From the NCBI GenBank assembly GCA_031216445.1, contig CM062212.1:23458501-23522500 (forward strand): a DNA stretch of 64,000 bases, written 5' to 3'. The DNA is from Lateolabrax maculatus (taxonomy: Eukaryota; Chordata; Actinopteri; Acropomatiformes; Lateolabracidae). Positions within the stretch are counted from its first letter, which is position 1, and each line of letters opens with the position of its first letter. The notes beneath the pieces were generated by a model. It made no database searches and was not told the origin of the DNA. It worked only from the letters and a program-made list of their open reading frames with translations. This document shows, one piece after another, positions 19,722 through 32,429 of this stretch. The translations under genes were made by a program, and so were the position numbers.

Positions 19722-20386
19722 TGTATGATGAGACTCAGCAACATACTGACTACAAAGAATGCTGGACAGAGTTGATTACAGGCAAAATATTATCTGTAAT
19801 ATGTCAAGACCTGTATGTTGGACCACAAGGACCAGCAGCAGCAGTTACTCTACCACCAGAACTACGTCCCTGGTTTCAAGTCACCAGCTCCGTCCCACAT
19901 GTTACACTCCTGATAGCTAATGGACATGAATCACGTGACCTAGGACCGATGGTGAAGGCAGCACTACAAGTGACTGTATGGAAACCAACTCAGAACACGC
20001 ATGTGCAGTCATCCTCCGATGGACAATATGTGAAAATATTTCTGCGAGCATATGACAAAGGAACAAGAGCCCAAGTGCTACTAAGTCAGAGATTCCCTAC
20101 TCAACTGCCACTCTCAGAAGAACATAGTGTGCTACTACATCAGATACCACATGAGTTATGGTCACATCATAAAACAGATGTAGGGCTAGTTAGGTCAGCA
20201 CAGCCAGTTCACATCAAAGCAAAAGAGGGCATTGTGTTGCCATACCAAAAACAATATCCCATGAAACCACACCGAATAGCAGGTATAAGACCCACCATCA
20301 AGGGCTTGGTAGCAGCAGGTGTGTTAAAACCAACAAAAAGTCTGTGTAATACACCAACTTGTCCAATAAAACAAAATAAACTCTAG
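19721..20386 (+). pseudogene. ERV pro/pol linker and RT N-terminus (unit 3)
   Basis: Open for 221 codons, because CGA is kept where unit 1 has TGA. It ends at TAG just before the frameshift into the next RT piece. Confidence 0.8.
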
Positions 20387-20578
20387 TGACTATCGATTGG
20401 TGCATGATTTGTGCGCCATTAATTCCACTGTAGATGCAGAAGTACCTGTGGTTCCAGACCCACATACTTTGCTTTCTAATATCCCACATGACGCCTGTTG
20501 GTACACAGCATTTGTTAGTGTGCCATTACACCCAGATTCACAGTATCTGTTTGCTTTTACATATCAAGGACAGCAGTA
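20385..20578 (+). pseudogene. ERV RT fingers/palm fragment, cut by insertion (unit 3)
   Basis: It has the same small deletion of the first catalytic aspartate block and ends at the agta target repeat (20575-20578). Confidence 0.85.
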
Positions 20579-20766
20579 CACTGTAAATGCAAACATGGTA
20601 TTTAATTAAAAATAGTAAATTGACTTAAATCATTTTTTATCAAATTGCTATTAACACTCACTTTTAGTAAGTTACTTGTAATTTGTGGTTGAAAAATCTC
20701 ACCAGCTCAGTCTACTTGAACTGGATTAATTTAGAAAAAGTATGTTTTCGATAATTGTGCTTTTAC

Positions 20767-20963
20767 AAGTACATTTACTCAATACTGCACTTAAGTACAA
20801 AGTACTTTAAGTACTTTACTTTTTTTTTCATATTACTGTCTACTTTTACTCCACTACATTTCAGAGGGAAATATTGTACTTTTTACATCACTGCATATGT
20901 AATAATACATACGCGATATATAATAATAATCAGTAGTATGCTACTTTTAATTTTAATATTTTA
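20767..20963. mobile_element. Fish short DNA-transposon fragment (unit 3)
   Basis: aagtac/cttaagtac words and tactccactacattt, as in unit 1. Confidence 0.45.
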
Positions 20964-21083
20964 AGTATTTCTTTTTGTGGTTATATGTTTTTTACTTAAT
21001 TGAAATTTTCACTGCAGGAGCTGTATTGTAAAAGAGTAGTTTCACGGAGTGGTATTAGTACTTTTGCTTCGATTTGAAAACTT

Positions 21084-21255
21084 CGCCGGCTTTTTTTTTT
21101 TTTTTCCCGACCTGTGGGCATGCGCAACTCCGTCCTCTCTACGCCTGACGGTATGTCAACAACACACCCGCAACGGACGAGGAGCTGGACCTAATCCCTG
21201 CAACAGCACTCGTTAAGGTTATTTTCAGCATTCTTGTGCTTGGCACACTCATTTG
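21084..21255 (+). promoter_or_regulatory. Candidate promoter and non-coding exon 1 (unit 3)
   Basis: NRF1-type GCATGCGCA is at 21118-21126 and the donor TTG|gtgagt is at 21255/21256. The T run before it is uninterrupted here, whereas unit 1 has a C in it. Confidence 0.45.
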
Positions 21256-21775
21256 GTGAGTAATATTTTACCCTTGTTTAGACCGTTTTCTTTCTGTAAG
21301 TAAGCGCCATATTTTTCGTGCTTGCTAGTAATGATGTGTGTTGTAATGTCAGCTAACGCTGCCTCAGAGCTATATAGCTCTGAGCTAGCTGAACTATATT
21401 ATGGACATAACGTGTCTTACTTTTGTCACGTTAAAGTTGAGGAGAAACTTTAGTGTAGCGGTCGCGGGCGTGCTCGTCACGTGCACGCGCACACCCGCTG
21501 TCGGAGTTGATTTTTTTTTCTGAGGCCAGTCATCTATGAGTACTCACTCACGATGAGAGACTGATCCCGGCGGTTTGTGAGTTTCCATGAGCAGGAGGGC
21601 ATTCACATGGCAGAACATCAGAACAAGTCTGGATGTATCATTTTATTTTACGTTCGGCTGTTAAGTTAGGACTATGCTAACTTAATGTTATTTTATTTAA
21701 CCCTCCTCACTTAACACTAGTCATATTTGTAGCTGTGTCGTTTCCATGGTTACCACGTTTAGCGCGCCCAATGAG
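21256..21775 (+). other. Intron 1, left part, with 20-bp palindrome (unit 3)
   Basis: No gene. Palindrome with half tcagagctat near 21364-21383; CACGTG E-box near 21478. Confidence 0.5.
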
Positions 21776-22421
21776 CCGGTCACCCGCTCCACTCAGTGTG
21801 ATCATTCTGCAGGATCAATGAACTGTCAGCGTGTTTAATCAATCATAACTCTGAATACTAAACTGATTTTCACGGGATTGTTTAATGCAAACGTCACACA
21901 TGTATATATAATATATATATATATATATTATATATACAGATATACAGGGAGAGAGAGATAGATAGATAGATATAGATTTTCATTTTTTTATATATATATG
22001 TAGATATACATATTCATTTTTTCTGAGATCTAACTTCTGTCTATTGTGTTTTATCTTATATTGATGTATAATGTTGTATTGTTTCTTCATTTTTCAACTT
22101 ATTAAAATAGCTGAGTAGTACACAATCTGCTTCTGCTTCTCTATCATATATTAGTGTTTTTATATATATGTGTGTGTGTGTGTGTATTATATTATATCAT
22201 ACATAGCATATATCACATACCAGAATATTCTATTACCGTTATGCCTATTATGTATATTAAAATACGCCGAATCATGTGTCCGGTATCATGCCTACATGTA
22301 TGACGTTTGCAGAAAAAAATCCCGTGAAAATCAGTTTAGTATTCAGAGTTATGATTAATTAAATGCATTGACACTTCATTGTACCTGCAGACAGATTACA
22401 CTGAGTGGAGCGGGTGACCGG
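21776..22421. mobile_element. Element with 127-bp inverted-repeat arms (unit 3)
   Basis: Arms are at about 21776-21902 and 22295-22421. The centre differs from unit 1 only in microsatellite length and a few bases. Confidence 0.7.
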
Positions 22422-22649
22422 TCCAAGATGGCGGCCCCACGTCTCGTCAGCGCCAATAGGCAGTAGCGGTCGATGCGGCGTCTACTCTTTATATGTCTAT
22501 GCCGCACACTGTTTACTTGCGCAGTGCTTGTCTGATCACACGAGGAGTGCAGTGAGAGCCCGCAGATCAGATTTGGGACAGACAAAAGGGTCTCCCTGTC
22601 TGTCTTTTTATCATAGCCTGTTACCATTGCTGGCATACTCAGTGGCCTA
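22422..22649 (+). promoter_or_regulatory. Second candidate promoter, YY1-type motif (unit 3)
   Basis: aagatggcgg at 22425-22434, then CpG-containing sequence. Confidence 0.35.
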
Positions 22650-22817
22650 AGTTATTCTTTAAGGTTATGTTGTCTAGAATATGTACATTACAATAGTCTT
22701 TGTGGGTAATAGGCCTATGTTACAGTTTTCACTTGTACTGGAAACAAGATGTTTATGAGTTGTGGTGAGCTTTGGTTGTGTTAAATTGTTGTATTCTTCT
22801 TAACTGTCCCCTTCCAG

Positions 22818-22864
22818 GCTCAGGCAGATGGTGATCAATCCACAGTTCCCTTGATACCACATAA
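22818..22864 (+). other. Predicted non-coding exon 2 (unit 3)
   Basis: Acceptor cttccag and donor gtgagtca are both kept. Confidence 0.55.
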
Positions 22865-23115
22865 GTGAGTCATTTACCATTTACCTTTTGTACTGCTGTG
22901 TTCATTTGGTAGCTGTTCTTGTCTTAAAGAAGTGAAATGATTAAAAGCTTGATAATTAGATAGATTTTTGCAAGGATTTAGTTTTTTTCTGTTGCTCTGG
23001 TATTTCAAGTCTGATACTGCATGTTAGTGTTTTTGTTTTTTGTTTCTATTTTGCCGGGCTTGATGCTAAAATGATCTTTTCTTTTCAGATTTTTCAAGAA
23101 GACAAAAAACTTCCT

Positions 23116-23847
23116 ATGCAGTGGTTGTGTAAGTACTGCACATTTTGTGCTGAAAAGAGGTGCTTCTTACTTAAGCATTACCGCTTAAAACACGGGTGCC
23201 ACACTCGAATATCACCACTACCGTGCCTTTATAAGGAGTGCCTGTGCACATTTAAATCTTTCAATGCACTCAAAGTCCACTTATCAACATGGCACACTCA
23301 AAAGGACCTGGGGAACGTGGGTGAAACTGCTTTCCATTGTCAGCTGTGTGACTTTGTGGAGCCTTGCACTGGAGCTGACTTTTTTACCCATTTACGAAGA
23401 CATTTGAAGCTGAAGCAAAAGGTTTCCTGTCCATATCAAGGCTGTAGCTTTCAGAGCAATGTTTATTCAACCTTTAATGCATATAAAAGCAAAGAACATC
23501 AAGACCACAATAAGATGGCATTCAAACCTGAAATTGTGTCACATAATGTACTTGAGGTACCTCCCCCTAATATAAATATTCAACCTGAGGATAGTGCCCC
23601 TGAAACTGATCAGGTTGAGTTTGAGGTTACTGAGCTCAATGAAGATGTGGGAGACTTGGAGAGTCAGTTGGAACATAATGTAGCTGCTGTTTTTCTGAAA
23701 ATGTCAGCGATTCTTAACATCTCTGAAAATACCCTGCAAGAAGTTATAGAGCAGATCAACCAAATGTATGTGCTTTCACAGCCATTGTTACATACCTCGG
23801 TTGGAAAAATACTAAATCAACATTGTGGAGATGTTGAGGACTCTTAA
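23116..23847 (+). CDS. Four-finger C2H2 protein, truncated, finger 4 damaged (unit 3)
   Basis: 243 codons, exon start 23089. His123, a zinc ligand of finger 4, is Tyr (cat to tat near 23482). Other private changes are Ser to Ala and Ala to Thr in the C-terminal half, and Ile to Met near the end. Most differences from the other copies change the amino acid, which argues against constraint on this copy. Confidence 0.5.
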   Translation: MQWLCKYCTFCAEKRCFLLKHYRLKHGCHTRISPLPCLYKECLCTFKSFNALKVHLSTWHTQKDLGNVGETAFHCQLCDFVEPCTGADFFTHLRRHLKLKQKVSCPYQGCSFQSNVYSTFNAYKSKEHQDHNKMAFKPEIVSHNVLEVPPPNINIQPEDSAPETDQVEFEVTELNEDVGDLESQLEHNVAAVFLKMSAILNISENTLQEVIEQINQMYVLSQPLLHTSVGKILNQHCGDVEDS

Positions 23848-25265
23848 GTGAGTGAGATAGCTAAAGTATTTACTGAGAATAATGTATTCCTGAAATTCAC
23901 TTCTACTAGGGGGTCATTGTCAACCACTAGCAAGCGAACATCATACATTTGAAAAGAATTCTCAGTGGTGACGCCTATTGAGTTTGTCCTAAAAAATGAC
24001 AGGCAGACAGTTGTGTATATCCCCATACTAAAAATGCTGCAGACATTACTAAACAATGGAGAAATTTTAGATAAGGCCATGTCATCTGAGACAAATTTGT
24101 CACAAGGATACAGATCTCACAGGGATGGTTACCGGTTTAAAGACAATTCTCTCTTGACAGAGGAAGAATTCAGGATTGCTCTTTTCTTGTACATAGATGA
24201 TTTTGAGGTGGCTAAGCCCTTGGGAACCTCCAGAAAGAAACACAAGCTGCCATCTACTGGGTACTTGGAAATCTACACCCTAAATATCGCTCCTCTCTTC
24301 ATTCCATTCAGCTTGCTCTACTCATCATCGCTGAAGATGATATCAGGAAGTTGACTTTAAATGAGAGACCACAGTCTATTGAAGAATTAAAAGTGCAACT
24401 GGTAGATAAACTGTCACTGCAGTATGACTTTAAACTGCAGTATGAAGATCAAGACTTCCATAATGCCCTCTGCAATTTGACTGAAATAACTGATTTACCT
24501 GAAAGAGCTACGCTCAAAATCATCCCTCTTGTGACTCTCCATTTAACCGCATTGTCATCACCCACCACAACATCAGACACTGAGTGCAGCACAGCAGACA
24601 CTGAGATCCTGTCGACAGGAAGAGCATCACCATCGCTAAGACAACAGTGGCCAGATTTCTTTGACATACCCAATTTCTCAGTTGATGTTGACTATAGACT
24701 CAGACAGGCAGATCTTGCCTTTATGAAGGATGGAACACGTATGACTCTACCACGAGATATGAAGCATGACATACTAGAAAAGCTTGCTGAGACGATGTAC
24801 AGTTTCAAGGCTTACCCTAAAGATGATGACTTCAGCAGTGTTGCAAAAGCACTAATTAGCAAACACCCCTGCCTCACTGAGCCTGGACCACACAGATGGT
24901 ATGGCTGGAAAAACAGCCTTAAATTATCGCACAAAGCTTCAAAAAGCTGGATGTGAGGATGTAGCAATCAATGGAGGCAAAAGAAGTAAAGGCAACCCAG
25001 AAGGAGAATCCTCAAGCAAGAATATCAAACGGCCAAAAAGAGGTGAAGCAAACTACCTACCTAACTTACCTGAAGGACATGATGAAACAAGCCTTGAAAA
25101 TGCCAGAAAGGTTCTCGTGGAAGAAATGAAGAAGAAACAACCCAATGGCACTCTCATCTCACAAATGATGGACCAATCATTCCCACTACGCAGACAAGAA
25201 ATTGTAGAAAAGGAACCTGCTGTACAGAACATTGTTGAACGATGGCCAGCACTCTTCACAGACAG
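23848..25265 (+). pseudogene. Disabled remainder of coding exon 3 (unit 3)
   Basis: Same shared lesions as in the other units. Confidence 0.75.
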
Positions 25266-25411
25266 GTAAACTATTTTTGTTCTCAACCAATAAAATAATG
25301 CCTATCAAAAAGAAATTCAAGGTGTGTGGCTAGAAATCCAAACACACTTGTTGGAATGTTAACACTTCTGCCATCTCTCCATCCCTACCCACCCCTCTCT
25401 CTACTTTTCAG

Positions 25412-26614
25412 GTGTTTGCTGAGTTCAACAGAATCGCAAGTAAGAATCTTGAGGGAGACTTCTTTGAGGCTCTGGACCAGTATACCCCACGTTTCATTGA
25501 ACTTTTCAAAACAAGAAGGGGAACTGTTGGCCAGAAGCTCAGTGAGCTGATGCAGCACATGAGCTGGATGGTAAGTAGGTTAATTTTGCTTTTGATCTGT
25601 GTGATAGTTCATCAATCAAGTTCTAAATGAGATGATCCAGCCCAACCTATTCTATTTCCTGTCTGACTTGTGCTTGTGCCTTGCAAATTACTCTGTTAAC
25701 TGGTCTTTTCTCTCTCTGTGTATCATTAGACACCAGACGTGACAGTACTTCGCTCTGTTGTCCTCAAAGGCATTCCTATTTTACTTGGTGACGACTCCAG
25801 TGAATTCTTCAAGACATGCTCTGTAAGTACTTGCACATAAGAAAAAGTTTGGTCTGCATTAAAATAGAACTATATCTGTGCTGACATAGAAGATGTAATT
25901 TTATCTGCACAATATACAATATACATTTTGTACAGTGATTGATGTATTTTGTATGGCAATTCCTCCACAGCTAATCTGAGAGGTATTTAAACAGCCAGTA
26001 AATAAAAATGAAATTTGCCACATAAACGTTGTACACATTAATTAATTGTAAATCTAAGGAGCAGGAGTCCAGGCTGAAAAGTCAGTGTCACTGTTTAAGA
26101 ATATATGGACCTTGTGGACCATAGCTTTAGTTTAATCATACCACATTTATTTTGTTGGTTATATTGTAACAATCCAGTGTGAACACATATTTAAAACCAT
26201 ATTCCCTAGCAAATGCTTTCAACATTAAAAATGAATGTTTAGAAGAGCATAAATTGCCATGCTGAAGAATGTGTGTGTGTGTCTTTGTAGGGTACAGCGA
26301 GAGATGAGGCCCTAGAATGCACTGTCGGTGTGCTGACAGTTGTCAGTGAAGATAATCCTCATGAGGGTCCAAGTTCAGTAGACCTCCAGCCCGTCTCCAC
26401 TGCCATCATTCTGGAGGGAGGTATCATCATGGATCATATAAAAAAACTTGCCTCAGGCAGTTTGTCTGTTATTTGGGCTTACATATGCTTTGCATTTGGA
26501 TTACCCAAAATGCATGGCAAATACACTCAACTTCATTCAGACTGTGATGCTTGGACTGGGAAAGAAAACCTCCCACCAAAACTGTTAACTTTGAAGAACA
26601 GTCTACTGGGTTAG
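25412..26614 (+). pseudogene. SAMD3-like pseudogene exons 4-6 (unit 3)
   Basis: Exons are 25412-25570, 25730-25822 and 26291-26614. Exon 6 carries the gagatgagg and cccgtctcc variants of unit 2. Confidence 0.75.
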
Positions 26615-27964
26615 ACCAGTAAAGAGCCATCAGCTGTCAGATAGCACTTTGTAAATTATGCAGCAGTTAATGTTCTCCTGTTATCAGAGAAAGTTTTATG
26701 CTTTCATGCAACTGAGCTGGCTTGTTTATGATCTCAAAAAAAAAAAAAATTCTATTAAAGTGTACCATGTTATGCTAGTATGCTAATGGTGGAAATAGCG
26801 CCACCTTGTGTTGCAAAGAGTTGTTAGATAATGTTGTCAGAAAGGAACCTAGCAAGGTTGACCTGTTTACATTTGTGTTTTGGGAAAACTTTTAATTATA
26901 GTAGTTATAATGTAGTACAAATACAAAACCCAAGGAGTGATGTTTTTCTGTGTTGGTTTAAACCTTGGACTGATGCTCGCTTTGGGACACAAAAGCATTT
27001 GTTGTACTTTCAGTTTTGATCAGAAATGCAATGATTTTGCATGCACTGAAGTCCTGTAATTATCAGGTGTTTACCTGTTTAATATTGTGAGACTGTTACA
27101 TGCATAGAATTAGCTCACAAAAATGTGGTTTTATTTTTGCCATGTCCATGTCATGTTCTACAGTCAAATCAAACCACAAGTTTGTTGTTTAGCTGCTGTT
27201 TTGTACTTGAATGTACAAGAAAGTGATACTTGGGAACAGAACACTTGAGGCTGAATAATAGATTTAATGCATATTGTTATTACAATAGCCTAACAGACAT
27301 AGATCACACTATGAGCAATTTTGCAACTAGCTTTAAAATACATTAAATATGACAAGAGGATAGAGAACAGTAATTTTATTGTTTATTGTAAGGTTATTAC
27401 ATGAGTGATAAAACACACATTTTATATTGGAGAATTGGAATCAAAAGTAACAATATCGAACATTTATTGTTCAGTCTAGATCTGTCAGTGATGCAATTAT
27501 TTTTTTAATAAATGTTGTAATGCAGCTGAACAAACCCAGTGAGTGTTCTTTTAAAGTATATGTTTGTGGTGTTTTTCCCTTTATTAGGTAATAACAGCTA
27601 AAATAGATAAGAAATGGGAGAAGGACAAGGACCCATTCAAGGAAATTGGTTTGTTTAATTTAACTGAACTGAAATGAACTGAAAAAAAATGAGTGAGTAG
27701 TAAGTAGTAGGTATCATAATTCTAAGTGGGGTTAAATTTGTATCAAGCAGTCCACACAAAATGAAAAAATTAAGTTAACACTAAGCATGGCTATTAAGTT
27801 ACATGAACTTTTTTTTTTTTTTTTAGTTGTACTACTTGATTTGGTACTGCACACTTAAAATAAACAAGCTTTTCTAACTCACTATTTTTAAGATTACTTT
27901 GCTTAATTTGCAACGAGTTTGCATACTTTTTTTAAGTAAGGTCAACTAATTAGATTTTACAGTG
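26615..27964 (+). other. 3' region to the right transposon end (unit 3)
   Basis: No gene is seen. Ends with TTTACAGTG at 27964. Confidence 0.6.
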
Positions 27965-28323
27965 AGTATACGTACACACGTCTCCCGCAGAGCTATGTTG
28001 AAAGTCCCTCAATATTCAGTCGAGTATTGGCTAATGACCTGCAACACCTAGACGTGTCCAGTATAGTACTACAATATGTAGATGATCTCTTGATATGTAG
28101 CACCTCCAAAGCTCAATGTGCACAAGACTCAGTCTCAGCCCTGATGGCTTTAGAAAAGGGGGCTCACAAGGTGAGTAAAAATAAATTACAGTTTTGCCAG
28201 ACACAGGTTGAATACTTAGGTAGACAACTCTGTGGCACTAAATGAGCTATAGTGCCCTCACAAATTGAGGCAGTATCGAAAGCTCCCAAACCACAAACGG
28301 TGAGACACATGTCGTCATTTCTG
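27965..28323 (+). pseudogene. ERV RT palm fragment with YVDDL (unit 3)
   Basis: A private Thr to Ile change (agtatagta) lies a few codons before YVDDL; TGA at 28243-28245. Confidence 0.85.
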
Positions 28324-28513
28324 CCATCTCAGCTTTACTAGAAGCCATACACCATCCAAAAGTGTTAGCCATCATTAAATGCATAGCTCATCAAAAAACG
28401 AATTCCCTGATAGCTAAAGGCAACAACTTAGCAGATGAAGCCGCAAAACGCATAGCTACACCCACCTGTATAGGACCACTGCTAGTAGCTGGAGATTGTG
28501 AACCACTGACAAA

Positions 28514-28515
<2 letters not shown>
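28311..28515 (+). pseudogene. ERV RNase H C-terminal fragment (unit 3)
   Basis: Same fragment as in the other units, with KCIAHQK as in unit 2. Confidence 0.8.

Positions 28516-28548
<33 letters not shown>
28516..28548. repeat. (TA)n tract, 33 bp, uninterrupted
   Basis: Pure TA between the RNase H and integrase remnants. Confidence 0.95.
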
Positions 28549-28551
<3 letters not shown>

Positions 28552-28559
28552 CTATATAT

Positions 28560-29054
28560 ATGTGCTGCTATATAATAGTAGCACAACATCAGGCAAGTCC
28601 ATATGCACATTCTGTATGGGCAAAAAGGGGGGCAAGTATAATCACTGAAGAAGGTCCATCACATGGGCTATGGCGAAGTGCACATGGACATATTGTCCTC
28701 CCAACATCTTTGGTACAGGTTGCTACACGTAGTGCGCATGGTCAGGACCATTGCACAAGTGGGGAGGTGTTGAGACGCCTTCAAGCAGTCTGGTGGTCAC
28801 CATTTTTCCGACCTGCGTTTGTAGCTGAGACAATAAAAAAAGCCCTAAAAATGCTAGGAATCAAACAGAAGTTCAGATGTGTGTATCACCCACAGTCACA
28901 GAGAGTAGTGGAAAGGGCAAATGGCATGCTAAAAGCAAAATTTGCAAAAATTAGAGCAGACAGTCAGTATAAAATCAATTGGGTAGATGCATTGCCACTT
29001 GCTTTGATGGCTATACGAACACTAACTAACACTAACACTAAGCTAAGAGACTAA
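28560..29054 (+). pseudogene. ERV integrase remnant, internally deleted (unit 4)
   Basis: The translation is identical to unit 3, including the Val and Phe variants. Confidence 0.85.
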
Positions 29055-29526
29055 CACATCTAATACCACACGAGGCACTTACAGGGAGACCGATGCCGGT
29101 TCCCTTTTGTAGAGGGCCGTATGCGAGCAATGTGAACGAGAACTAACATGCTACCTACGACACCTAACGCAAATACACAAAGCTGTGCTCCAACAGGTAA
29201 AAGCTGTGTCTGAGGACAGAGACGCTGACATTCCAGAGCAGCTAAGGAGAGTTGAACCTGGAGACTGGGTCTACGTAAAGGTGTTCAAACGAAAGTGGGA
29301 CCAACCAAGGTGAGAAGGACCCTTTAAGGTTATCCTAACTACCCCAACTGCGCTGAAAGTAGAGGGTAAGAAATGTTGGTTCCATTTAAACCATTGCTGC
29401 AGAGCGAGGGATCCAGGTGAGACAGCAAGGGCACAGCACGATCCAGAAAGGGACGGTGAAGCCTCCCAACTGGAAGATAGACAGCTTCAAGATCCAAGGA
29501 CAAAGATGATCACAGAGACTGGCTGA
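29055..29526 (+). pseudogene. ERV integrase C-terminal domain remnant (unit 4)
   Basis: As in unit 3, with the internal TGA at 29311-29313. Confidence 0.8.
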
Positions 29527-29708
29527 GAGGAGGAGTACCAGTAAACAACGTAATCACACTCACGTATATAAAGTCAGCTCAATACAATCAAACATTGACA
29601 TTAGGACCAGAAGGCATAAAAATAGACACGCATGTGGTTCACAGACAATGCCTAAAAGAAGGGACAGTGATGGTAGTGGTACAATGTTCACAAAATCAAT
29701 GCACATAG
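29523..29708 (+). other. Possible env remnant (unit 4)
   Basis: As in unit 3, with QCSQNQC. Confidence 0.35.
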
Positions 29709-29803
29709 ATAAACCTACACCAAACCATGACAGCTGAAGAAGCAACCAAATTGACCCAAATTTAAGTAAAATGAGGTGTCTGAGCTGAGAGATGTCTCTC
29801 CCA

Positions 29804-30229
29804 TGTGTGTCCAATGTTTAGATACTTGTGTGGATCCAATGTTTAGATACTTGTGTGGGAAATGTTTAGATAAGCCTATGTCCAAGGTCTGGCTACTTTC
29901 ATAGATGGGTGCCCCTTGGGGGTTGTTTTCCTAAAGTTCCAAAGAGATGAGATCAGTTTCAACCTGAACTATAGGTTCCACCTTCCCTTTCTGTAAAATA
30001 GCCATGTATGGTTATGAGGTTGGCTCTGAGCCTATCTTGTCACCACACATTAGCTATACCATGAGGCTTTAAAAGGTGTAGTTTGAGTGGAAAACGGGGG
30101 AGATTCACATTGGCTTCGGATCTTCTCACAGGCAATCCATGGTGCTTGTTTTGACGCTGTACTTTTTGTAATAAACCTTTTTATACAACTAAGTCGGTGT
30201 CAGCGGAGATTCCTTCATCATCATCACAT
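29804..30229 (+). mobile_element. Retroviral LTR (unit 4)
   Basis: AATAAA at 30170-30175. No difference from the unit 3 LTR was noticed by eye. Downstream, the next four units have lost the LTR. Confidence 0.65.
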
Positions 30230-30233
30230 CATC

Positions 30234-30887
30234 GCTACAGAAGATACAACACAGCCAACCCCTCTCAGACAGCTAAGGTCGCAAAAGGAGGAAGCATTTA
30301 GGAGTGGAGACAGAAGCAGGTTCAAAGAGGCAAAGTACAGGTTTAGCAAGGAGGTGAGGGGAGCTAAACGACTGTATTCTGAGAAACTCCAACACCAGTT
30401 CTCAGCCAAGGACTCTGCTTCTGTCTGGAAGGGGCTCAGAGAGCTCACCCATTACAAACCCAGAGCCCCCCACTCTGCTAACGACTTGCGCCTGTCCAAC
30501 AATCTGAACAAGTTCTACTGTCGTTTCGAAAGACAATGGGACAGTCCAGACACAATCCCCTGGGACTCCATCCACCAGCCCCAGGCCACCAGCTTCACCT
30601 CTCCCACCACTGCAGGGGCCTGGGCCTCTCCACAACTTCAAACCTCAGAGGCCCCCTTCCCGTCCACAGTGACACCTCTCTCAATCCTGGAGAGGGATGT
30701 TAACAGACAATACAAGAGACAGAACCTCCACAAAGCAGCCGGGCCAGACTCTGTCTCTCCATCCACCCTGAAGCACTGTGCTGACCAGCTGTCTCTGGTG
30801 TTCACAGATATCTTTAACACTTCACTGGAGATATCCCACATACCAGCCTGCTTCAAATGTTCCAGCAAGAGATACTGTAAGACTTAG
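30234..30887 (+). mobile_element. Truncated L2/CR1-like LINE fragment (unit 4)
   Basis: Same translation as unit 3; fused open frame from 30087. Confidence 0.75.
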
Positions 30888-30889
30888 AG

Positions 30890-31067
30890 CACACTGGCAG
30901 ACGAAGAGAAAGACAAAAGACACTCACATATGTGCAGCCTGCAGTATACTGGATCCAATGGCCAGCTGACTCAGAACTTGCACACCAATGGAGTGTGTGA
31001 AAAGCCTGGATACAGAAAGAACTGCCCACAGCACAAGAACCACGACTGCCGCTGCACTGCACTCTGA
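30890..31067 (+). pseudogene. Possible gag nucleocapsid remnant (unit 4)
   Basis: Degenerate knuckle CEKPGYRKNC; stop at 31065-31067. Confidence 0.4.
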
Positions 31068-31732
31068 TGTATGATGAGACTCAGCAACATACTGACTACA
31101 AAGAATGCTGGACAGAGTTGATTACAGGCAAAATATTATCTGTAATATGTCAAGACCTGTATGTTGGACCACAAGGACCAGCAGCAGCAGTTACTCTACC
31201 ACCAGAACTACGTCCCTGGTTTCAAGTCACCAGCTCCGTCCCACATGTTACACTCCTGATAGCTAATGGACATGAATCACGTGACCTAGGACCGATGGTG
31301 AAGGCAGCACTACAAGTGACTGTATGGAAACCAACTCAGAACACGCATGTGCAGTCATCCTCCGATGGACAATATGTGAAAATATTTCTGCGAGCATATG
31401 ACAAAGGAACAAGAGCCCAAGTGCTACTAAGTCAGAGATTCCCTACTCAACTGCCACTCTCAGAAGAACATAGTGTGCTACTACATCAGATACCACATGA
31501 GTTATGGTCACATCATAAAACAGATGTAGGGCTAGTTAGGTCAGCACAGCCAGTTCACATCAAAGCAAAAGAGGGCATTGTGTTGCCATACCAAAAACAA
31601 TATCCCATGAAACCACACCGAATAGCAGGTATAAGACCCACCATCAAGGGCTTGGTAGCAGCAGGTGTGTTAAAACCAACAAAAAGTCTGTGTAATACAC
31701 CAACTTGTCCAATAAAACAAAATAAACTCTAG
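31067..31732 (+). pseudogene. ERV pro/pol linker and RT N-terminus (unit 4)
   Basis: 221 open codons, identical in translation to unit 3. Confidence 0.8.
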
Positions 31733-31924
31733 TGACTATCGATTGGTGCATGATTTGTGCGCCATTAATTCCACTGTAGATGCAGAAGTACCTGTGGTTC
31801 CAGACCCACATACTTTGCTTTCTAATATCCCACATGACGCCTGTTGGTACACAGCATTTGTTAGTGTGCCATTACACCCAGATTCACAGTATCTGTTTGC
31901 TTTTACATATCAAGGACAGCAGTA
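31731..31924 (+). pseudogene. ERV RT fingers/palm fragment, cut by insertion (unit 4)
   Basis: Ends at the target repeat agta, 31921-31924; the first catalytic aspartate block is deleted. Confidence 0.85.
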
Positions 31925-32112
31925 CACTGTAAATGCAAACATGGTATTTAATTAAAAATAGTAAATTGACTTAAATCATTTTTTATCAAATTGCTATTAA
32001 CACTCACTTTTAGTAAGTTACTTGTAATTTGTGGTTGAAAAATCTCACCAGCTCAGTCTACTTGAACTGGATTAATTTAGAAAAAGTATGTTTTCGATAA
32101 TTGTGCTTTTAC

Positions 32113-32309
32113 AAGTACATTTACTCAATACTGCACTTAAGTACAAAGTACTTTAAGTACTTTACTTTTTTTTTCATATTACTGTCTACTTTTACTCCAC
32201 TACATTTCAGAGGGAAATATTGTACTTTTTACATCACTGCATATGTAATAATACATACGCGATATATAATAATAATCAGTAGTATGCTACTTTTAATTTT
32301 AATATTTTA
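32113..32309. mobile_element. Fish short DNA-transposon fragment (unit 4)
   Basis: Same words and position inside the element as in units 1 and 3. Confidence 0.45.
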
Positions 32310-32429
32310 AGTATTTCTTTTTGTGGTTATATGTTTTTTACTTAATTGAAATTTTCACTGCAGGAGCTGTATTGTAAAAGAGTAGTTTCACGGAGTGGTA
32401 TTAGTACTTTTGCTTCGATTTGAAAACTT

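Larger units (their letters stand above)
20579..27964 (+). mobile_element. CMC/Chapaev-like insertion carrying a gene (unit 3)
   Basis: 7386 bp from CACTGTAAA to TTTACAGTG, with agta on both sides (20575-20578 and 27965-27968). Confidence 0.75.
17204..28549 (+). repeat. Tandem unit 3, long type
   Basis: Long unit of 11346 bp. It differs from unit 1 by substitutions, T-run length and microsatellite length. Its zinc-finger exon carries the most private changes, including loss of a zinc ligand in finger 4. Confidence 0.95.
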
